A stretch of 54,495 bases of DNA from Bacteroidales bacterium UBA6401 (lineage in GTDB: Bacteria; Bacteroidota; Bacteroidia; Bacteroidales; UBA932): assembly GCA_002438635.1 (NCBI GenBank), contig DJPX01000042.1:125798-180292 (forward strand). The letters are read 5' to 3'. Shown in pieces: positions 1 to 8,577 of this stretch. Under the pieces are notes generated by a model. The model was not told the DNA's origin, searched no databases, and saw only the letters and a program-made list of their open reading frames with translations. A program made the translations under genes and the position numbers. Within the stretch, counting starts at the first letter, position 1, and every line of letters begins with the position of its first letter.

Positions 1-61
1 AACAAATCCGTAAAATAGTTTTCATCGAACTCAACCGGGATATCTTTCAGCTGAGATAAAT

Positions 62-1561
62 TTATAGACTCTCCACCACTTTTACTATAGACTCATTATC
101 GTCCGTCTTAATCTGTAGCTTAGAAGACTGCTGTTTCGCCGTAATCCACAGCGACTGTAAAGGGTTACGCTGCGCATCAACAATTTCTATGGAAGAGCAC
201 TCCACAAGACTTAATTCACTCAACTTATTATCGGTACAAGTAAAATTAATTAAAGAAGTTAGGCCACTCAGATCCAATGCCTCGAGCAAGTTCTCATCGC
301 ACTTAAAACTTTCCAGCATCGAGCACCCGCTCACCTTTAGTTCTGTCAAAAAATTAGTGGCGCAGTCTAAAGTCTTTAGATTAGGATACATAGTCACATC
401 CAGCGATTTAAGCCTATTTCCACTGCATATCACATAAGTAACTAGGTCCTTTTTATTTTGCGGCAAAAGCAGCTCTTCTATTAGATTATTCGAACACCTT
501 ACAGAGCCAAGCGTAGGGCATGCGGAAAGATCGAGCATGGTAATGTTATTATCATAGCACTCGAGCATCAGGAGCTCTGGAAAGCCGGAAACATCAATAG
601 AGACAAGACTATTTCTATAACAACCTAACGAATATAAATATGGAAGGTCCGATAAATCTAGCTTCGTGAGATAATTGGAGCCACAATTCAATATACCAAG
701 TTTAGGGCACCCACTTATCTTAATGGAAGTTAGCGCATTTTGACTAATGTCAAGATAACCCAGGTCCACCTTGTCTTTCAACTCAAAAGAAGAAATTCTA
801 TTCTTATAAGCCTGAACAAACTTAAGGGCCTCGTTTCCAGACAAATCCAGCGAAGTGAGAGCGTTTACATTGGCATAGACTTGAAGAAGCTTAGGGCACG
901 CAGAAAGATTAAGTGAGGTGAGCAGATTATATGAGCAATCCACAAACTCAAGGTGCTCCATACCACTTAAATCGAGCGAAGTGAGAGCATTAAAACTACA
1001 ATCAAGATTACGCAGATTTCTAAATAGTTTTATACCTTCAAGAGACTTTATAACAGAACGCTCTGTGGACTCCGAATCATATACCAAATCCAATTCGCCT
1101 ACTCTATCTGCCTCTGCCTGCGAAATCAGCCCATCTCCATCTGCATCGCATAACTCTAACATTAAACGCCTAAACTCGGCATCTGGGAACTGAGCCTTAG
1201 CCCCTGCTCCCTGCTGGGTGACCTTAACCTCTAGCGTCTCCTTATATTTACCCTCAATGGCAAATACCGTCAAAACTCCACTTCTACTATCTGTAGCGGT
1301 ATTTTCCAGTGCCTCTATACTAAATCCATCCTCCGTTTTCTCTATTACCAGCCACGATAGATTATCCGTAATCTCCACTTCGGATGCGTCTGTCTCCACC
1401 GAGAGCACCTTCACCTCGTTCTCTGATGAAAATGCCAACTCTGATGGCGACACAGACAGTGCAATCTCCACCGGCACTTGCTCGTGCTCTGTATTCTTCT
1501 CACAAGCGACTGGCACAAAGGCCAATACACAAAGGGTACTACTTAAAATTCTATTTTTCAT
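62..1561 (-). CDS. BACON/EF-hand/leucine-rich-repeat surface lipoprotein
   Basis: A 499-residue secreted protein. The signal peptide ends in a lipobox-like stretch with Cys20. Residues about 33-116 resemble a BACON domain, a carbohydrate- or mucin-associated fold common in Bacteroidetes surface proteins. Residues 139-150 form an EF-hand-type loop (DADGDGLISQAE). From about residue 170 to 480 there are about 15 leucine-rich repeats with the recurring signature LTSLDLSG..L. The gene lies one base downstream of the stop of the next lipoprotein gene on the same strand, so the two are probably co-transcribed and translationally coupled. I infer a surface-exposed binding or adhesion role; the ligand is unknown. 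The protein appears complete, ending after the last repeat in a short charged tail. Confidence 0.85.
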   Translation of the reverse strand: MKNRILSSTLCVLAFVPVACEKNTEHEQVPVEIALSVSPSELAFSSENEVKVLSVETDASEVEITDNLSWLVIEKTEDGFSIEALENTATDSRSGVLTVFAIEGKYKETLEVKVTQQGAGAKAQFPDAEFRRLMLELCDADGDGLISQAEADRVGELDLVYDSESTERSVIKSLEGIKLFRNLRNLDCSFNALTSLDLSGMEHLEFVDCSYNLLTSLNLSACPKLLQVYANVNALTSLDLSGNEALKFVQAYKNRISSFELKDKVDLGYLDISQNALTSIKISGCPKLGILNCGSNYLTKLDLSDLPYLYSLGCYRNSLVSIDVSGFPELLMLECYDNNITMLDLSACPTLGSVRCSNNLIEELLLPQNKKDLVTYVICSGNRLKSLDVTMYPNLKTLDCATNFLTELKVSGCSMLESFKCDENLLEALDLSGLTSLINFTCTDNKLSELSLVECSSIEIVDAQRNPLQSLWITAKQQSSKLQIKTDDNESIVKVVESL

Positions 1562-1562
1562 A

Positions 1563-4076
1563 CTAATAAGCCTTCACACATCTAACATTCAACCCATTGG
1601 CCCAAGGATCACTATTATCATAATTAAGCACAGCCGGTTTAGATACTAAGAAAGAATAAGCGAACTGCGCCACAGCATAGTGACTGGTCCACAATTCTAC
1701 CTGACCATTTGACATACGGGTGTAAGTAAGAGCTCCCTTCTCGTCTGGGTGAGCGCTACGATAGCCTTGATAAGGAAACCACGTGGTGACCCCTTCCGAG
1801 AGAGTGAAAGTTACTCCCTGATTATCAGGCCATTCAGGTCCGCAATTTTTAAGCGTTTCGAATGTTCTGTTTTTAGGTACCTGATAACCTACTGGACAAG
1901 GGTCATAAATTGATTTCTCGTTAGGCGTCCACAAGGATTTATCTTCATCCCACCATATATCCGAAGAGACATTCTCTTTTTCGACCCAATTGGCCACATT
2001 ACTATTCTCTCCAGCATAAATAAAGAGCATAGGGTGAGCCGTAGCATATTCCACCGAACCTACTTCCTTGGTACAAGGAACACTTTCCCACTTGGCCTGT
2101 GAATACTTAGTGTTCCTTATGACAAAATCATCGCTGCGGGCAAATGCTCCCCTATCTATAATTTCCTGGTCTTCACGATTATAGTATTCATTTTCGGTAT
2201 CGCCAATGAACGGATCCTTGCGCCCCCACTGATAAAACAGGCCGAAAGCATCATCTCCACTTACGCCAATAGCACCAAGATTACGATCCATCACATAAAA
2301 TCCGTCGGTTCTTCCGCCACTTTGATAAATAGGATTATTTTCATAATCAAAAAGTTGAGGTGCATCTGTAAGCCATATATGCCACGACCATACGATATTA
2401 CCATCTACATCAAAAGCAGCGATAAGAGCGTTTCCTTCAGAAGATGAAGCAGAAAAAGAAACTCTGCCATTCTCGTATTTTATATTGGAAATCAGCTCAT
2501 TGGATGAGCCATTCCCCACTTTCGTAGCCCAAAGCCAATCGGCACTCACAATGCCACTTATCTTTGTGTTATCCACTTTACTTGTTGCAAATGAATAATT
2601 ACCGGCGGCGTGCACCATATAGCAATTAGCATAACCCTTAAGGCTTAAATCGCTATCTCCCGAGGACTCTGAAGACCACTCGAAAGAGCCAGCATCGGTA
2701 ATGGCGTTTCTTTCTACCTTAATGGATGGAATGTCGACAGAAAAAACTTGCCCCTTTATATCCGTTGCGATAAATGAAAATCCGTCGGTATACTCTCCTG
2801 ATGGAACCACAAAATCGAAAGAAATGCCGCCTTCAGCATCTACGCCAGAGCCACAATTCATTATAACATTATTTTTCGCATCTGCATTTAAAGAAAGAGC
2901 GAAGTCTTCTACTTCCATATTAATCACGCCATTACCAGATAGACGTACAAGTGAAGACTTAGAAAGAAGTTCTGCCTCCTTTATCTGATGTGCTCCCTTT
3001 AAACCTACTGATACCACACCTGCTATATATCTTAAATCTACGGAGTTCCCTTCTGCAACCCCGGCATAAGGATTTATCTGACTAAGAGGTTTTTCATAAA
3101 GTTGCCCAGAAGGGATCTCGACTCTTACCACCGCTGACATACCTGCCCCAGATGAAGCATTGGAAGAAGACACATAATAATTCTGCGCGGCTGTAATGGG
3201 TCCGAACTTTGCCACGTCACTTCCTGAGCCTTCATATAGAGCTGTTGGTAGTCCGTTGACATATAATTGAGAATTTTGACTCCAAGTGATTTTCGAGCCA
3301 TCGGCTGCTTGCTCCACACTAGCGGAAAGGAATACAGCAGGCTCGGCGTCCGGAACATATTCTATCGTAATCTGATTCACCTCGCCACGCTTTATTTCAA
3401 ACGAAGATATTGATTTTGAGCTCATAATATTTCCATCTTGAGCATAGGCTGTAAGTAATACCCCATTATAACTACCTACAGGGAACAAAACATCGACAAA
3501 CCCATCTACTGTGGAAATTCCATTGGGAATTTCTATCGTAAGAGAAGTACTGGCTCCATCTGCAAAATTTAAGGCCGGAGTTCCACTAAAATCCAGATTT
3601 ACCGAAGCCTCTCCTGCAAGTTTTTCTCCCATTAAGCTATTCAAGACCACCTTTTTAATAACGGCATCTTCCCCAGAAAAAGCAATTCTTAAAGTACCAA
3701 GCAAGTATTTGAAAGACAACATCGTGTTCTTATTGCTTGCAACCATTGGCTGTGAAAAAGAATGTCCAATGGTATAGTTAGAAGGAAGATTGAAAGTAAG
3801 CACGTTTCCCTCTACGCTTCCGTTACCATAATCGTAAGCTGCGCAGTACTTTGAAGCCATAGACACTTTATCTATGGTCGCAAGAGAAGTGCCTTCACCC
3901 TGCGAAATCGCATAGGTAGCACCATTTATAAGCACCTCATCTGAGGGCTTCCATAATCTTCCATTTTCTAAAGAAGCCGATATTGACACCTTCTCTTCCG
4001 GCTGGTCTACGGATTTTTCCGTACACGAAAAAAGGGACATCATTACTAGTCCCAAAGTTAAAAATCTAACCTTCAT
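1563..4076 (-). CDS. Fimbrillin-like lipoprotein with C-terminal FISUMP-like domain
   Basis: An 837-residue lipoprotein (lipobox LFSC, Cys18). Residues about 28-245 and 250-465 are two similar beta-rich modules of the fimbrillin-like kind: each begins with a W..(S/N)(D/S)..(V/L)(I/V/Y)NG pattern and ends with a short KRGEVNQI or ERNAITD-type strand, suggesting an internal duplication. Residues about 479-837 contain ANCYMV, IVWSWHIWLTD, VMDRNLGA, FYQWGRKDPF and YDPCPVGYQVP, the signature of the FISUMP/TIGR02145-like C-terminal domain of Bacteroidetes surface adhesins. It is transcribed from a strong Bacteroides-type promoter at 4209-4239 with a leader of about 125 nt, and the LRR lipoprotein follows directly. 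The likely role is an outer-membrane-anchored adhesin; substrate unknown. Confidence 0.8.
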   Translation of the reverse strand: MKVRFLTLGLVMMSLFSCTEKSVDQPEEKVSISASLENGRLWKPSDEVLINGATYAISQGEGTSLATIDKVSMASKYCAAYDYGNGSVEGNVLTFNLPSNYTIGHSFSQPMVASNKNTMLSFKYLLGTLRIAFSGEDAVIKKVVLNSLMGEKLAGEASVNLDFSGTPALNFADGASTSLTIEIPNGISTVDGFVDVLFPVGSYNGVLLTAYAQDGNIMSSKSISSFEIKRGEVNQITIEYVPDAEPAVFLSASVEQAADGSKITWSQNSQLYVNGLPTALYEGSGSDVAKFGPITAAQNYYVSSSNASSGAGMSAVVRVEIPSGQLYEKPLSQINPYAGVAEGNSVDLRYIAGVVSVGLKGAHQIKEAELLSKSSLVRLSGNGVINMEVEDFALSLNADAKNNVIMNCGSGVDAEGGISFDFVVPSGEYTDGFSFIATDIKGQVFSVDIPSIKVERNAITDAGSFEWSSESSGDSDLSLKGYANCYMVHAAGNYSFATSKVDNTKISGIVSADWLWATKVGNGSSNELISNIKYENGRVSFSASSSEGNALIAAFDVDGNIVWSWHIWLTDAPQLFDYENNPIYQSGGRTDGFYVMDRNLGAIGVSGDDAFGLFYQWGRKDPFIGDTENEYYNREDQEIIDRGAFARSDDFVIRNTKYSQAKWESVPCTKEVGSVEYATAHPMLFIYAGENSNVANWVEKENVSSDIWWDEDKSLWTPNEKSIYDPCPVGYQVPKNRTFETLKNCGPEWPDNQGVTFTLSEGVTTWFPYQGYRSAHPDEKGALTYTRMSNGQVELWTSHYAVAQFAYSFLVSKPAVLNYDNSDPWANGLNVRCVKAY

Positions 4077-4208
4077 ATATTTTAAAAATTTAATTCAAGT
4101 AGGTCTATCCCCAACTCCTCACATACATTTACCTGCAGCAAAGACACTACGGGAAATGCTGACAAAACCAGACGCAGTCATAGCCGTTCTGCAAACACAC
4201 TACTTCTA

Positions 4209-4239
4209 CAAATATACGTAATTCTATCCTCTTTGCAAA
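4209..4239 (-). promoter_or_regulatory. Bacteroides-type promoter of the 837-aa lipoprotein
   Basis: On the minus strand TTTG (4239-4236) is followed by a 19-bp spacer and TATATTTG (4216-4209), an exact match to the TTTG-N19/21-TAnnTTTG primary sigma consensus. Transcription would start near 4203. Confidence 0.75.
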
Positions 4240-4328
4240 AAGAAAGGTGTAAACGACCCTGTGAGTAGAACGATGTTTTTTGCAAACAAGACAAATGACT
4301 AAAATTTTTGAAAAAAAATATTAAATAA

Positions 4329-4359
4329 TTTGCAAAACCGAATTTTTAGCGTATCTTTG
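4329..4359 (+). promoter_or_regulatory. Promoter of tRNA-Asp
   Basis: TTTG (4329-4332), a 19-bp spacer and TATCTTTG (4352-4359) precede the tRNA by 32 bases. Both elements match the Bacteroidetes consensus. Confidence 0.8.
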
Positions 4360-4391
4360 CATCCGCTTTCCGATAGAAAGCTACCAGCATT

Positions 4392-4465
4392 GGTGCGGTA
4401 GTTCAGCTGGTTAGAATGCCGGCCTGTCACGCCGGAGGTCGAGGGTTCGAGTCCCTTCCGCACCG
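4392..4465 (+). tRNA. tRNA-Asp (GTC)
   Basis: A 74-nt cloverleaf: acceptor GGTGCGG pairs with CCGCACC, the anticodon loop CTGTCAC carries GTC at 4426-4428, and the T arm has GGTTCGAGTCC. No CCA is encoded. Its own promoter lies upstream and a strong terminator hairpin follows. Confidence 0.97.
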
Positions 4466-4470
4466 CTTCA

Positions 4471-4510
4471 AAATGCCCTACACGTTGTTGTGTGGGGCAT
4501 TTGCTTTTTT
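4471..4510 (+). terminator. Intrinsic terminator after tRNA-Asp
   Basis: A 13-bp stem (4471-4483 with 4490-4502, one G-U pair), a GTTGTT loop and then GCTTTTTT. It may also serve the leftward xseA-xseB operon that ends nearby, although the minus-strand side lacks a good U-run. Confidence 0.85.
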
Positions 4511-4569
4511 ATACCGTAATTCTTTTGAACCCGAAATACCCTCGTAATTCCTTTGTAATTGAATAACCA

Positions 4570-4845
4570 TTAAAAAGGCAGATTGTCAGGATCATCATCG
4601 GGCGTATACCCAGACGATTGATGCTGCGATACTTCATCATCTTCTTCAAAGTCATTCATGTTCACCTTATTAAGTGATTCGACCTTGGATTTTAGACCTC
4701 TTGTATACCCATAGCAAGACATAACAATCTGTTTCGTTTCTTCGATAAGATCATCGATTTTGTCTAAACTAGATTCAGGGTTTTTAACAATTTCCTCTAT
4801 CTCTTTTAACCTTGCAACTTTTTGGATGTACTCTTGATTAGTCAT
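4570..4845 (-). CDS. xseB: Exodeoxyribonuclease VII small subunit
   Basis: A 91-residue acidic, helical protein directly after xseA (7-base gap). The N-terminal half (EYIQKVARLKEIEEIV..PESSLDKI..LIEE) has the heptad pattern and the 'xSLd' element of XseB, which coats the XseA coiled coil in the single-strand-specific exonuclease VII complex. It is a little longer than the usual 60-85 residues because of an acidic C-terminal tail ending DDDPDNLPF. Sequence identity in this family is weak, so the call rests largely on position and size. Confidence 0.8.
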   Translation of the reverse strand: MTNQEYIQKVARLKEIEEIVKNPESSLDKIDDLIEETKQIVMSCYGYTRGLKSKVESLNKVNMNDFEEDDEVSQHQSSGYTPDDDPDNLPF

Positions 4846-4852
4846 AACTATT

Positions 4853-6361
4853 CTATTTATTTATTTTAATATCATTGATCGTGCAGTCCCATAATCCATC
4901 ACTAAACCGGACAGAAAAATCGTCACCCTTATTTTTCGCATTGACATTCTTTAAAATTGAACCATCCTTGTCTACAGCTAAAACATACCCCTGTCGCAAT
5001 ATACCACGCGGGTCAGCAGAATTTATCCCAGCATTAAGCATTGCTATTTGAGTGTCCCACAAATTCAAAGTGGTATTGAAGGCAAATTGTATCGTTGAAA
5101 CTGTCCTATCAACATTATTCTCAGCAATATTAATTTTATTATAGGATGCATTCACAATGGCTAATAATGATTCACGAATGATTCCTTCATTTAACTCAAT
5201 TTTCTTCCCTACACAGTGATAAATATCATTTAACATTAAAGAGACTTTACTATTATTTCGTCCTATCTGTTGAGTTGTATTTGAAACGATGCTATTTACA
5301 TAAGCATCAATGCTAGTTGTCATATTCTCGACTCTAAGAGCCAACTTGCCAGAAATGGAACTAAAGAGAGAGTCTATTTCTGTTGACATCACATTAACAC
5401 GGTCAGATAGGTAATATTTCACATTACCCAAAATGTCACTAATACTAGATTCTTCACGAATTAACCTTTCTTTCAGCGCATTTTGAAGGCTAGTTAAAGC
5501 ATTGGCCATTTCTGTCTCAACATTCAAAGTCCAATCTATTAACCTGTCGGCCAAGGCAGTCGGAGTCTTAAAATAGCTGTGAGCCACCATGTCTGCAACA
5601 TGATAATCCCTTTCATGGCCAATCGCTGTTAAGACTGGTATAGGGAATTCTGCTATTGACTTACACAATTCGTAGTCATCAAAACAAAACATATCAGATT
5701 CCGCTCCACCACCTCTCAAGATCAAGACTACATTAAAATTTCCTGCGTGCCTGATTTCATTTAACTTACGAATTATCATAGAAGGCGCATTGTCACCTTG
5801 CATTAATGAATGAAATAGCGTACAGCGGAATTTGAATTTCTTAGGATTCGAATCAATATGTTTCATAAAGTCGCCATATCCAGCTGCATCTTGAGATGAT
5901 ATAACTGCAATAGACGATGGTAAATAAGGAAGTTCAAGCCCTTTCTGTTTGTCAATCAAACCAGCATCAGTAAGTTTCTTAATGGTTTCCTTTTTCTCCA
6001 GTTCCCTTTGTCCTATGGAATAACTCGGATCAATATCTATAATATTTAAAGCAAGTCCATATTGAGCGTGATATTCCACAGTAACTTTTACAACTATAGC
6101 AATGCCTGTCACAAGTTCTTTCCCTGTAATACGTGTAAAATCATCGATAATTGAAGCTTTCGATTTCCAGATTCTAGCACTTGCCTTTGCGGCAATCACA
6201 CCATCTAGAGTCTTTTCAAGGACATTCAAATAATGATGTCCATTCACCTCACGATGAGATTCGATTTCTACTCGAACCCAAGATTCGAGGAAACCGATGC
6301 GATTTTTTATCTGGTTTTGAAGAGCAGATAACTCAATGTATTTATTATTTTCCACAGCCAT
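4853..6361 (-). CDS. xseA: Exodeoxyribonuclease VII large subunit
   Basis: A 502-residue catalytic subunit of exonuclease VII, which degrades single-stranded DNA from both ends. Residues about 10-110 fit the OB-fold DNA-binding domain. The catalytic core contains SIAVISSQDAAGYGDF, VVLILRGGGAESDMFCFDD and AIGHERDYHVADMVAHS, followed by TPTALADRL. The remaining 200 residues are the long coiled-coil region that binds XseB. It is somewhat longer than typical (about 400-450). I chose the ATG at 6361 because the promoter at 6381-6412 predicts a transcript start near 6374; a TTG start four codons upstream would leave no leader. It is followed immediately by xseB. Confidence 0.93.
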   Translation of the reverse strand: MAVENNKYIELSALQNQIKNRIGFLESWVRVEIESHREVNGHHYLNVLEKTLDGVIAAKASARIWKSKASIIDDFTRITGKELVTGIAIVVKVTVEYHAQYGLALNIIDIDPSYSIGQRELEKKETIKKLTDAGLIDKQKGLELPYLPSSIAVISSQDAAGYGDFMKHIDSNPKKFKFRCTLFHSLMQGDNAPSMIIRKLNEIRHAGNFNVVLILRGGGAESDMFCFDDYELCKSIAEFPIPVLTAIGHERDYHVADMVAHSYFKTPTALADRLIDWTLNVETEMANALTSLQNALKERLIREESSISDILGNVKYYLSDRVNVMSTEIDSLFSSISGKLALRVENMTTSIDAYVNSIVSNTTQQIGRNNSKVSLMLNDIYHCVGKKIELNEGIIRESLLAIVNASYNKINIAENNVDRTVSTIQFAFNTTLNLWDTQIAMLNAGINSADPRGILRQGYVLAVDKDGSILKNVNAKNKGDDFSVRFSDGLWDCTINDIKINK

Positions 6362-6380
6362 AGGAATTTGCAATACAAAA

Positions 6381-6412
6381 CAAAAATAAAATAAATCCTA
6401 CATTGTGCCAAA
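6381..6412 (-). promoter_or_regulatory. Promoter of xseA-xseB
   Basis: On the minus strand TTTG (6412-6409), 20 bp, then TATTTTTG (6388-6381). It supports the ATG at 6361 as the xseA start. Confidence 0.65.
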
Positions 6413-6433
6413 TAAATAGTCTGCATATTTGAG

Positions 6434-6503
6434 GATATTGTAAAGACTTCGGTCATAATGTAAACCTACTCTCTCATAAACATGCGTCAGCCTTTACAAT
6501 ATC
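6434..6503. repeat. 12-bp perfect inverted repeat upstream of xseA
   Basis: GATATTGTAAAG at 6434-6445 is repeated as CTTTACAATATC at 6492-6503 with 46 bases between. It lies about 25-90 bp upstream of the xseA promoter and could be a pair of operator half-sites or a hairpin. No neighbouring regulator gene is seen. Confidence 0.4.
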
Positions 6504-6790
6504 AATCTCTTTCGTTTCCATAGGCTTCTCTGGTTAAATAATAAACCTACATATTTATTTCGATAGAATTTCCTGGGGGAGATATATGGAAAAAAGATGG
6601 GCATAAAATTCTTAATATCACCATAGATGTCAACCACAGAATCATTGATGACATCCATATATTGTAGACCTTAGATGATTTAGGATTATACCCTTATACT
6701 ATCTTTATGATTGCCTAAATGATATCAAATAATTGAGCAATGGCAGTGAAACTCATACAGTAACACGCCTGTTCTTTTCCAAACTTTCGC

Positions 6791-6924
6791 TATCTTTGTA
6801 CCTTTGAAAGCAAAAAATGTCGCTTTCAAACAAAAAAGTTCATTGACCTCAAATGGTGAGTTACGAGGGGTTTTGTTACTCCGTTGTTACTCGGAGGTTA
6901 TAAATGGTCTCAAAAGACCATTTA
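6791..6924 (+). promoter_or_regulatory. obgE promoter and structured leader with short upstream ORF
   Basis: TATCTTTG at 6791-6798 is a good -7 element, though its -33 partner is weak. The predicted leader (about 140 nt) begins with a 9-bp inverted repeat (6803-6811 with 6822-6830). It contains a 16-codon ORF (ATG 6853 to TAA 6903, ending with adjacent CGG and AGG Arg codons) and then a 10-bp perfect hairpin (6901-6910 with 6915-6924, loop CAAA), 22 bases before the obgE ATG. The hairpin has no long U-run after it, so it may hinder translation rather than end transcription. Function is inferred only. Confidence 0.45.
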
Positions 6925-6946
6925 TTTAATTGAAAAACAAAGAATT

Positions 6947-7945
6947 ATGGCAGACAGCAACTTTATAGACTACGTAAAAATATTTTGCCACTCAGGACAC
7001 GGAGGAGCAGGATCAATGCACCTATACAGAGCCAAATATGTCCCCAAAGGAGGTCCTGACGGAGGTGACGGAGGAAACGGAGGAAGCATAATTCTAAAAG
7101 CCGATCCTCAATTTTGGACACTCATCCATCTCAAATATCGCAAACACATCATAGCAGAAGATGGTGGAAGCGGAAGCGGTGGATTAAGACATGGGAAAAA
7201 TGGTGCCAACATCATCCTTCCCGTCCCAGTAGGCACTGTAGTCAAAGATGCTGAAACAGGAGAAACTCTTTTCGAGCTGGTCACTCCTGGCGAAGAACGC
7301 GTCTTATGCCCAGGAGGGCGAGGTGGACTTGGCAATAACAACTTTAAAACCCCTACACTGCAGACGCCTCGATTTGCCCAACCGGGAGAGGATGGCGTAG
7401 AGGGATGGTATATTCTTGAATTAAAGCTACTTGCCGACGTAGGACTGGTTGGTTTTCCAAATGCAGGCAAATCGACACTACTCTCAGCGATAACCGCGGC
7501 TAAGCCTAAAATAGCCTCATACGCTTTTACCACCCTAGAGCCAAATTTAGGTATCGTTAAATACTATGGTGACAAATCCTTTGTGATGGCAGATATACCA
7601 GGAATCATAGAAGGCGCGCACGAAGGAAGGGGCATTGGCATAAGATTCCTAAGACATATAGAGCGTAATTCCGTTTTGCTTTTTATGATTTCCGCTGAAG
7701 AAGATAACATACAGAGTTGTTATGACACCCTTTTAGGGGAATTAAATATGTATAATCCTGAGCTACTAGATAAAAAAAGGGTTCTTGCCATCACAAAATG
7801 TGACCTTATAGATAAGGAGATAGAATCAGAACTTGAGCCGGGTCTTCCAAAAGATCTTCCACACGTATTTATATCCGCCATATCAGGATATGGATTAAAG
7901 GAATTGAAGGATCTGTTATGGAAAGCACTGCACGAGGAGGATTAA
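6947..7945 (+). CDS. obgE: Obg-family GTPase
   Basis: A 332-residue essential ribosome-associated GTPase. The N-terminal glycine-rich Obg fold (residues about 4-158) shows DGGDGGNGGS and PGGRGGLGNN. The G domain has G1 GFPNAGKST, G2 TTLEPNLG, G3 ADIPGIIEGAHEGRG, and a G4 motif reading TKCD. The C terminus stops soon after the G domain, as in short Obg proteins. I chose ATG 6947 (MADSNFIDYVK) because it matches the family N terminus; a longer reading from 6884 would run through the leader hairpin. The stop codon overlaps a possible start of the next gene by one base. In other Bacteroidetes obgE commonly follows hpt-adk; here those genes lie 34 kb away. Confidence 0.95.
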   Translation: MADSNFIDYVKIFCHSGHGGAGSMHLYRAKYVPKGGPDGGDGGNGGSIILKADPQFWTLIHLKYRKHIIAEDGGSGSGGLRHGKNGANIILPVPVGTVVKDAETGETLFELVTPGEERVLCPGGRGGLGNNNFKTPTLQTPRFAQPGEDGVEGWYILELKLLADVGLVGFPNAGKSTLLSAITAAKPKIASYAFTTLEPNLGIVKYYGDKSFVMADIPGIIEGAHEGRGIGIRFLRHIERNSVLLFMISAEEDNIQSCYDTLLGELNMYNPELLDKKRVLAITKCDLIDKEIESELEPGLPKDLPHVFISAISGYGLKELKDLLWKALHEED

Positions 7946-7977
7946 TGAAAATAATAAATATATGGAATAATAAATAT

Positions 7978-8577
7978 ATGGAGTCATTGCTTGAGAAACT
8001 AGAACTGGCAGATCAAAATGCCACACTATGGATTAATTCACTAAACTCGCCTATTTCAGATAAAATATGGCTTTGTTTTAGCGACAGGCTATTATGGCTT
8101 CCTCTTTATATTTTGATACTTGGCCTACTGATAAAGAAATTAGGATGGAAAAAAGGGCTTATTAGCGTTATAGTGATAGCATTAAGTATCCTGTGCATAG
8201 ACCAGCTTTGTAACCTAATAAAACTGCATGCGCATAGGCTTAGACCTTGTAATGATCCCTCTATGATAGAGCGTGGCCTTCACATGCTCGCTGGTGCAAG
8301 CACAAGGCATCCTTATGGTTTCTTTTCCGCTCACGCCGCTAATGCTATGGGATTTGCCGTTGCCGCATCGATTCTGCTTGATAAAAAAGCATGGAAAATC
8401 ATACTCCCATTATGGGCCATTCTTGTGGGTTTGAGCAGAGTGTTTGTGGGCAAACACTTCCTCGGCGACATATTAGTGGGATTGGTTGTGGGCACGCTTA
8501 TAGGTGCCATTTTCGCAAGACTGTTAATTCTGCTATTTAATTCCCGTACTACCGAATCCTCCAGTTCCACGCTCTGA
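7978..8577 (+). CDS. PAP2-family membrane phosphatase
   Basis: A 199-residue integral membrane phosphatase of the PAP2 superfamily, which removes phosphate from lipids such as undecaprenyl pyrophosphate or phosphatidate. The three active-site motifs are visible: KLHAHRLRP (K-x6-RP), a divergent FFSAHAAN in place of PSGH, and SRVFVGKHFLGD (SR-x5-H-x3-D). Five or six hydrophobic helices are present. ATG 7978 gives the usual N terminus (MESLLEKLELADQ..WINSL). ATG 7945 is an alternative that overlaps the obgE stop by one base and has a GAGGAGG just before it. It is co-directional with obgE. The last 45 bases overlap the 3' end of dut on the other strand. Confidence 0.85.
   Translation: MESLLEKLELADQNATLWINSLNSPISDKIWLCFSDRLLWLPLYILILGLLIKKLGWKKGLISVIVIALSILCIDQLCNLIKLHAHRLRPCNDPSMIERGLHMLAGASTRHPYGFFSAHAANAMGFAVAASILLDKKAWKIILPLWAILVGLSRVFVGKHFLGDILVGLVVGTLIGAIFARLLILLFNSRTTESSSSTL

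Larger units (their letters stand above)
4077..4569. other. Intergenic stretch holding tRNA-Asp and two promoters
   Basis: Apart from the lipoprotein promoter and leader, tRNA-Asp, its promoter and its terminator, I see no further gene. Bases 4511-4569 are plain AT-rich sequence between the terminator and the end of xseB. Confidence 0.6.
6374..6946. other. 573-bp xseA-obgE intergenic region
   Basis: It holds the xseA promoter, the 12-bp inverted repeat, a 40-codon open stretch at about 6539-6667 that reads like the end of a protein but has no start codon, and the obgE promoter and structured leader. No complete gene is visible between them. Confidence 0.5.

Noticed and set aside
1..61. Minus-strand open frame running to the window edge after the LRR gene (reads SQLKDIPVEFDENYF)
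   Set aside because: It has no start codon, is only about 28 codons from the nearest stop, and the LRR protein already has a normal end; chance is sufficient.
6884..6946. Longer N terminus for obgE
   Set aside because: It would translate the leader hairpin and lacks similarity to Obg N termini.
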